From: an uncultured Lentisphaeria bacterium
GTDB taxonomy: Bacteria; Verrucomicrobiota; Lentisphaeria; Victivallales; UBA1829
DNA length: 64,000 bases
Direction of reading: 5' to 3'
Assembly (NCBI GenBank): GCA_905197955.1
Contig: CAJKAR010000003.1
Span: 117,977-181,976, forward strand
Numbering within the stretch: position 1 is the stretch's first letter; each line of letters begins with the position of its first letter. The notes under the pieces were generated by a model. The model searched no databases, was not told the DNA's origin, and worked only from the letters and a program-made list of their open reading frames with translations. Below, in pieces: positions 61,075 to 64,000 of this stretch. The position numbers and the translations under genes were made by a program.

Positions 61075-61833
61075 TCAGTACCCGCTGCTCAGATCCCAGT
61101 ATTTCTCATAGGCCTCATTCGAGGAGCCGTCCCAGATCACCCGGCTGGAGGCCTGAGTAACGTGTCCGTCATAAAATGCAATCGTTGCGCGGTTGTTATG
61201 ACGGTAATAGACCTTCTGCATGGTACTCGGAATACTGCCCCAGTTTGACAATTCATCCACACCGAATGTAGTTGTCGGATCGGCCTCCTGAATGCGGCAT
61301 CCGCCGTTCAGGGCATCAATGAAATCCACCTTTGTAGAGGGCGAGCGCAGTTTTCCCAGCTTGACCGCACGGACCTTCGGATTCAGCCATTGATAGTTGA
61401 GCGGAGTAATGTTGCGTCCATAAGAATTCTTCGCCGAGCCGAACTTGGTATATTTCTTATAGTATTCGCTGTTGCTTTCGATGCCGTAGCGATAGGCGCG
61501 CGATTCCGGACAGAGAAAACGTCTGGCGCAGTTCTGCTTTTCGGTCGGCATCAGCTCGATTCCGGTCATGGTCATATAGGACTCGTTCTGATACCACCAG
61601 CTGCCGGTAATGTAACTGCTGTCATCGCAGTAAACCACGGGAACACTGACCCCGAAATCCACCGCATAAAGCTGAGTCCCCTGCGAAAAGAATTTGATGT
61701 TGTTGGTGCATGTGCTCTCCCGCGCCTTGGTACGCGCCTTGCTCAATGCGGGGAGAAGGATTCCGACCAGGATCGCGATGATTGCAATTACGATAAGGAG
61801 TTCGATCAGCGTAAAAGCTCTTCTTTTCATCAT
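61075..61833 (-). CDS. Type II secretion pseudopilin-like protein (complete H-X9-DG)
   Basis: 252 residues. MMKRRAFTLIELLIVIAIIAILVGILLPALSKAR is the prepilin N-terminus; the residue at the cleavage position is Ala. The C-terminal signature is complete: His, nine residues (NNRATIAFY) and DGH. Eight Cys are spread through the chain. It starts at an ATGA overlap with the lacI gene with GGAG upstream, so it is coupled to the regulator and precedes GH16. As in the two cassettes at the start of the window, the pseudopilin sits between regulator and secreted hydrolase. Confidence 0.93.
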   Translation of the reverse strand: MMKRRAFTLIELLIVIAIIAILVGILLPALSKARTKARESTCTNNIKFFSQGTQLYAVDFGVSVPVVYCDDSSYITGSWWYQNESYMTMTGIELMPTEKQNCARRFLCPESRAYRYGIESNSEYYKKYTKFGSAKNSYGRNITPLNYQWLNPKVRAVKLGKLRSPSTKVDFIDALNGGCRIQEADPTTTFGVDELSNWGSIPSTMQKVYYRHNNRATIAFYDGHVTQASSRVIWDGSSNEAYEKYWDLSSGY

Positions 61834-62906
61834 TTATCTCCATTGATAGCCCTTGTTTTCGGCGTTGAGTTCTGTTCTTGCAGTTTGATTCCCGGGGATG
61901 CGGCGGAATGACGGATCTTGATGGAAACCGGCATGATGATTTCCCGCACCGTTGTGTCTCCGGAAAGTAGAAGATCCAGCGCAGCTTCACACATCTGCAC
62001 ATAAGGCGGAGCGACCGATGTGAGTGGAGGAGAGGAAAGACGATCCGTCGGCAGATTGCCGAATCCGACCACAGAAAGATCTTCAGGGACGCGCAGTCCG
62101 CACCGCCAGGCGGCACGCAAAGTCACCATGGCGATCTCATCGCAGTTGCAGACGAACGCAGTCGGGGGATCAGAAGAACGGAGGATGTCGCAAACCGCGG
62201 TTTCGGACCGTTCGAAGGTATCCACAGGCTGTCGATTGTCGGTATTGCACACTCTTCCTTCCAACCGGTTTCCTGCGGCTGCGATTGCATCCAGGAATCC
62301 CTGTCGGCGCCGCAGAGTAAACGGCTGAAAATCCTCAAAAGCGATATAAGTGAGTTTTCGATGGCCGAGACTTGCCAGATATTCCACCACCTGACGCATC
62401 CCGTCACGATCATCGGCAACCACGGATGGCAGCGGAGTATTGTTGAATGCACTGTCCAGCAGCACAACGGGAATCCCTGCCGGCTGAAGTTTTTCCTGAA
62501 GTTCCTCGGCTCTTGCCCGATTGCGCGTCCGGAGGAGCACCCCGCACATGCGGTAGGCCTGACAGGTATGAACCAGTTCCGCTACGGAAGAACGGGAAGA
62601 AAGAAGTTTGATGGAATAATCCCGTTCCGTTGCATAACGAACCGCTGCGGAAATCAACTGTCCAACGCTGATCGCCACCTCTTCCGCCACATCAAAACCG
62701 ATACAGCCGAGAATCCGGCTTTTCCCTTTCGCCACGGAAGTTGCCAGTTCATTCTGACAATACCCAAGTTCCACGGCAACACTTTTCACTTTCCGCCGGG
62801 TTTCATCACTGATATTGACTCCCTTGATATAACGGTTGTTCAATACCAGAGAAACCGTTGTCCGGCTGACTGCCGCCGCTTTGGCTATATCCGACATGGA
62901 TACCAT
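61830..62906 (-). CDS. LacI-family transcriptional regulator
   Basis: 358 residues from the ATG at 62906; an ATG three codons later is equally plausible, and an upstream extension would run into the promoter. The N-terminal HTH and hinge are clear: MSDIAKAAAVSRTTVSLVLNNR, ISDETRRKVKSVAVELGY. The periplasmic-binding-protein domain has ILGCIGFDVAEEV, AYRMCGVLLRTRNRA, GIPVVLLDSAFNNTPLPSVVADDRDGMRQVVEYLASLGHRKLTYIA and DLSVVGFGNLPTDRLSSPPLTSVAPP. It probably represses its own operon and the divergent esterase gene through the twin palindromes found here, and is released by an oligosaccharide. Confidence 0.93.
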   Translation of the reverse strand: MVSMSDIAKAAAVSRTTVSLVLNNRYIKGVNISDETRRKVKSVAVELGYCQNELATSVAKGKSRILGCIGFDVAEEVAISVGQLISAAVRYATERDYSIKLLSSRSSVAELVHTCQAYRMCGVLLRTRNRARAEELQEKLQPAGIPVVLLDSAFNNTPLPSVVADDRDGMRQVVEYLASLGHRKLTYIAFEDFQPFTLRRRQGFLDAIAAAGNRLEGRVCNTDNRQPVDTFERSETAVCDILRSSDPPTAFVCNCDEIAMVTLRAAWRCGLRVPEDLSVVGFGNLPTDRLSSPPLTSVAPPYVQMCEAALDLLLSGDTTVREIIMPVSIKIRHSAASPGIKLQEQNSTPKTRAINGDK

Positions 62907-62984
62907 ATATCGTAAAATCCTTACTCTTTTTACAATAACAAGAAAAAGCATCCCTGCTATAAAAACAGGAATAATGCGCAGTTC

Positions 62985-63000
62985 AATAACTCGCGTTATT
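62985..63000. promoter_or_regulatory. Candidate LacI operator 1
   Basis: AATAACTCGCGTTATT is a 16-bp near-palindrome placed just downstream of the lacI -10 box, over the expected transcription start. Its reverse complement matches 14 of 16 bases of operator 2 at 63275-63290. Confidence 0.75.
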
Positions 63001-63002
63001 AA

Positions 63003-63031
63003 ATTATAAAACAAAAGCAATGTTTTGTCAA
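63003..63031 (-). promoter_or_regulatory. Consensus sigma70 promoter of the lacI-pseudopilin-GH16 operon
   Basis: Minus strand TTGACA (63026-63031), exactly 17 bases, TATAAT (63003-63008): both boxes are perfect. The operon would be strongly expressed unless blocked at the adjacent operator 1. The transcript leader runs about 90 nt to the lacI start. Confidence 0.9.
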
Positions 63032-63272
63032 GAGGGTAAAATCAAAAAAGAACAACTTTTCTCCGGCTGCCCGGATTCCGTTCCGAACTCCATGTCTTTC
63101 AACGAAGGGAAAAATCCCTTTTCTCCTCTATTTTGAATTCAAAATTCACAATATTCTCCTCATGTTCCTCCAGAAATCGGATTCCAATATTACGGCATTC
63201 CATCTGCAATAAAACCCGCTTCCGGAAAAATACTGAAAAGAGGAAAAACAATAAAAAAAGTTGTTTTTTCTC

Positions 63273-63301
63273 TTGATAACACGAGTTATTCAGAGTACTG
63301 T
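63273..63301 (+). promoter_or_regulatory. Possible promoter of the CE7-type esterase gene
   Basis: TTGATA (63273-63278), 17 bases, TACTGT (63296-63301). Operator 2 (63275-63290) covers the -35 box and spacer. The 331-bp gap 63032-63361 holds this and operator 2; I saw no other feature. Confidence 0.5.
63275..63290. promoter_or_regulatory. Candidate LacI operator 2
   Basis: GATAACACGAGTTATT, a near-palindrome that matches operator 1 in 14 of 16 positions on the opposite strand. It overlaps the probable promoter of the divergent esterase gene. Confidence 0.75.
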
Positions 63302-63361
63302 ACACCAAAACGGTTTCAGAAAAGACCTTTTATCCGATCAATCAAATTGAAGGAGGAAAAA

Positions 63362-64000
63362 ATGCGTACAGGATTTCATTTTCTTCAAAAGTTCTGTCTT
63401 CTGACAGTTCTTTGGGGCATTTCAGCCACAGGAATCGGAGCGCCGCCCCGTCTGGAATTAAAGTGTGACCGTCCGGGACACATTGCAAAAACAGGCGAAT
63501 CGGTGAACGTGACCATTCATCTTTCGCGTGATGGCAAAGCATTAGCCGACGCCCCTCTTCTCTGGCTGATTGAAGGGCATTCCAGTATTTACGGCTATCA
63601 TCGCGGCAAGACAGATGCAAACAGCAATCTGGTTGTCCAGACGAGTCTAAAACAACCGGGTTTCATCCGTATTCTGGCGATTTTCAAAAGTCCGGAAGCG
63701 GGAGAGAAGGAAGTTCAGGCCCGGATCGGCATAGGCGTGGAACCGGAAAAAATCACGACGTCCCGTCCGAAGCCAGCCGATTTTGATTCTTACTGGGATT
63801 CCGAGATTGCGGCCATGAAAAAAATGCCGCTTCAAGCGGAAGTCTCCCGAGTGGAGGTTTCCAATCCGAATTACAAGGATCGGGTTGATATGTATGATGT
63901 AAAAATCAACACGCCCGGCGATCAGCCTTTTGTGTACGGCTATCTCTGTTATGTAAAAGTCAAGGGGCTGAACCCTCTATTTTACGTTTTTTGTTTATTT
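63362..64000 (+). CDS. Secreted acetyl-xylan-esterase-like protein (CE7/AXE1), 3' partial
   Basis: The frame is open from the ATG at 63362 to the end of the window (213 residues seen), with GGAGG 6 bases upstream. A signal peptide (about residues 1-26, ending SATGIGA) is followed by an Ig-like domain to about residue 125. The start of an AXE1 alpha/beta-hydrolase (PADFDSYWDSEIAAMKKMPLQ, RVDMYDVKI) is then visible. The catalytic residues lie beyond the window. It probably removes acetyl groups from the polysaccharide attacked by the GH16 enzyme. The last ~12 residues (GLNPLFYVFCLF) do not resemble the family, and the frame may be disturbed there. Confidence 0.8.
   Translation, partial: MRTGFHFLQKFCLLTVLWGISATGIGAPPRLELKCDRPGHIAKTGESVNVTIHLSRDGKALADAPLLWLIEGHSSIYGYHRGKTDANSNLVVQTSLKQPGFIRILAIFKSPEAGEKEVQARIGIGVEPEKITTSRPKPADFDSYWDSEIAAMKKMPLQAEVSRVEVSNPNYKDRVDMYDVKINTPGDQPFVYGYLCYVKVKGLNPLFYVFCLF

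Overview
The window looks like a chromosome segment of a Gram-negative, carbohydrate-specialised anaerobe of the PVC superphylum, most likely Lentisphaerota (Victivallis-like). This is an inference from gene content. It rests on several pseudopilin-like proteins with the FTLIELLVVIAIIAILA start, PPi-dependent phosphofructokinase, ThyX, an ECF sigma factor of the type common in Planctomycetes, outer-membrane or LPS-related genes (kdsD, gmhB, tolB) and many glycoside hydrolases. No rRNA, tRNA, CRISPR array, phage or insertion sequence was seen.

Layout. 1-9604: two convergent polysaccharide cassettes, each made of a fused one-component regulator, a pseudopilin-like protein and a secreted glycoside hydrolase (GH5; a 1320-residue GH-A-like enzyme). 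9907-13309: pfp-gatC-gatA. 13380-16045: a secreted thioredoxin-fold/TPR protein, an ECF sigma factor and kdsD. 16254-18743: sialidase-fold hydrolase, FCD regulator and HpcH-type aldolase. 18763-24834: an envelope lipid cluster with an OpgB-like phosphoglycerol transferase, an LCAT-like lipoprotein and an alpha/beta-hydrolase/HHxxxDG acyltransferase fusion. 25065-29995: an unknown membrane protein, then an MFS transporter, an AraC regulator and a six-hairpin glycosidase. 30157-31382: paired half-size ChrA proteins. 31392-37084: a minus-strand sugar operon (mutarotase-like, GH36, CE15 and a frameshifted DUF2264 gene).

37239-42888 holds housekeeping genes: mscS, a 72-residue unknown protein, rsmI, gmhB, tolB and folC. 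42907-48396 holds an AraC regulator, a GH38 mannosidase and a second GH36. 48572-54641 holds a short alaS, a STAS protein, thyX, an FHA-pseudokinase, an M48 peptidase and a zinc-ribbon coiled-coil protein. 54642-55167 is a gene-free stretch with three 96-bp tandem repeats. An M20 amidohydrolase and a UvrD/PcrA helicase follow. 59047-64000 is a third regulator-pseudopilin-GH cassette (LacI, pseudopilin, GH16) divergent from a CE7-type esterase that runs off the window.

How the genes work together. Each sugar locus carries its own regulator next to its enzymes, and matching DNA sites can be seen: twin palindromes in the LacI divergent region, and pairs of direct repeats 20-22 bp apart beside both AraC genes. 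The thrice-repeated order regulator, pseudopilin, secreted hydrolase is the most interesting pattern. It suggests a pseudopilin dedicated to each secreted enzyme.
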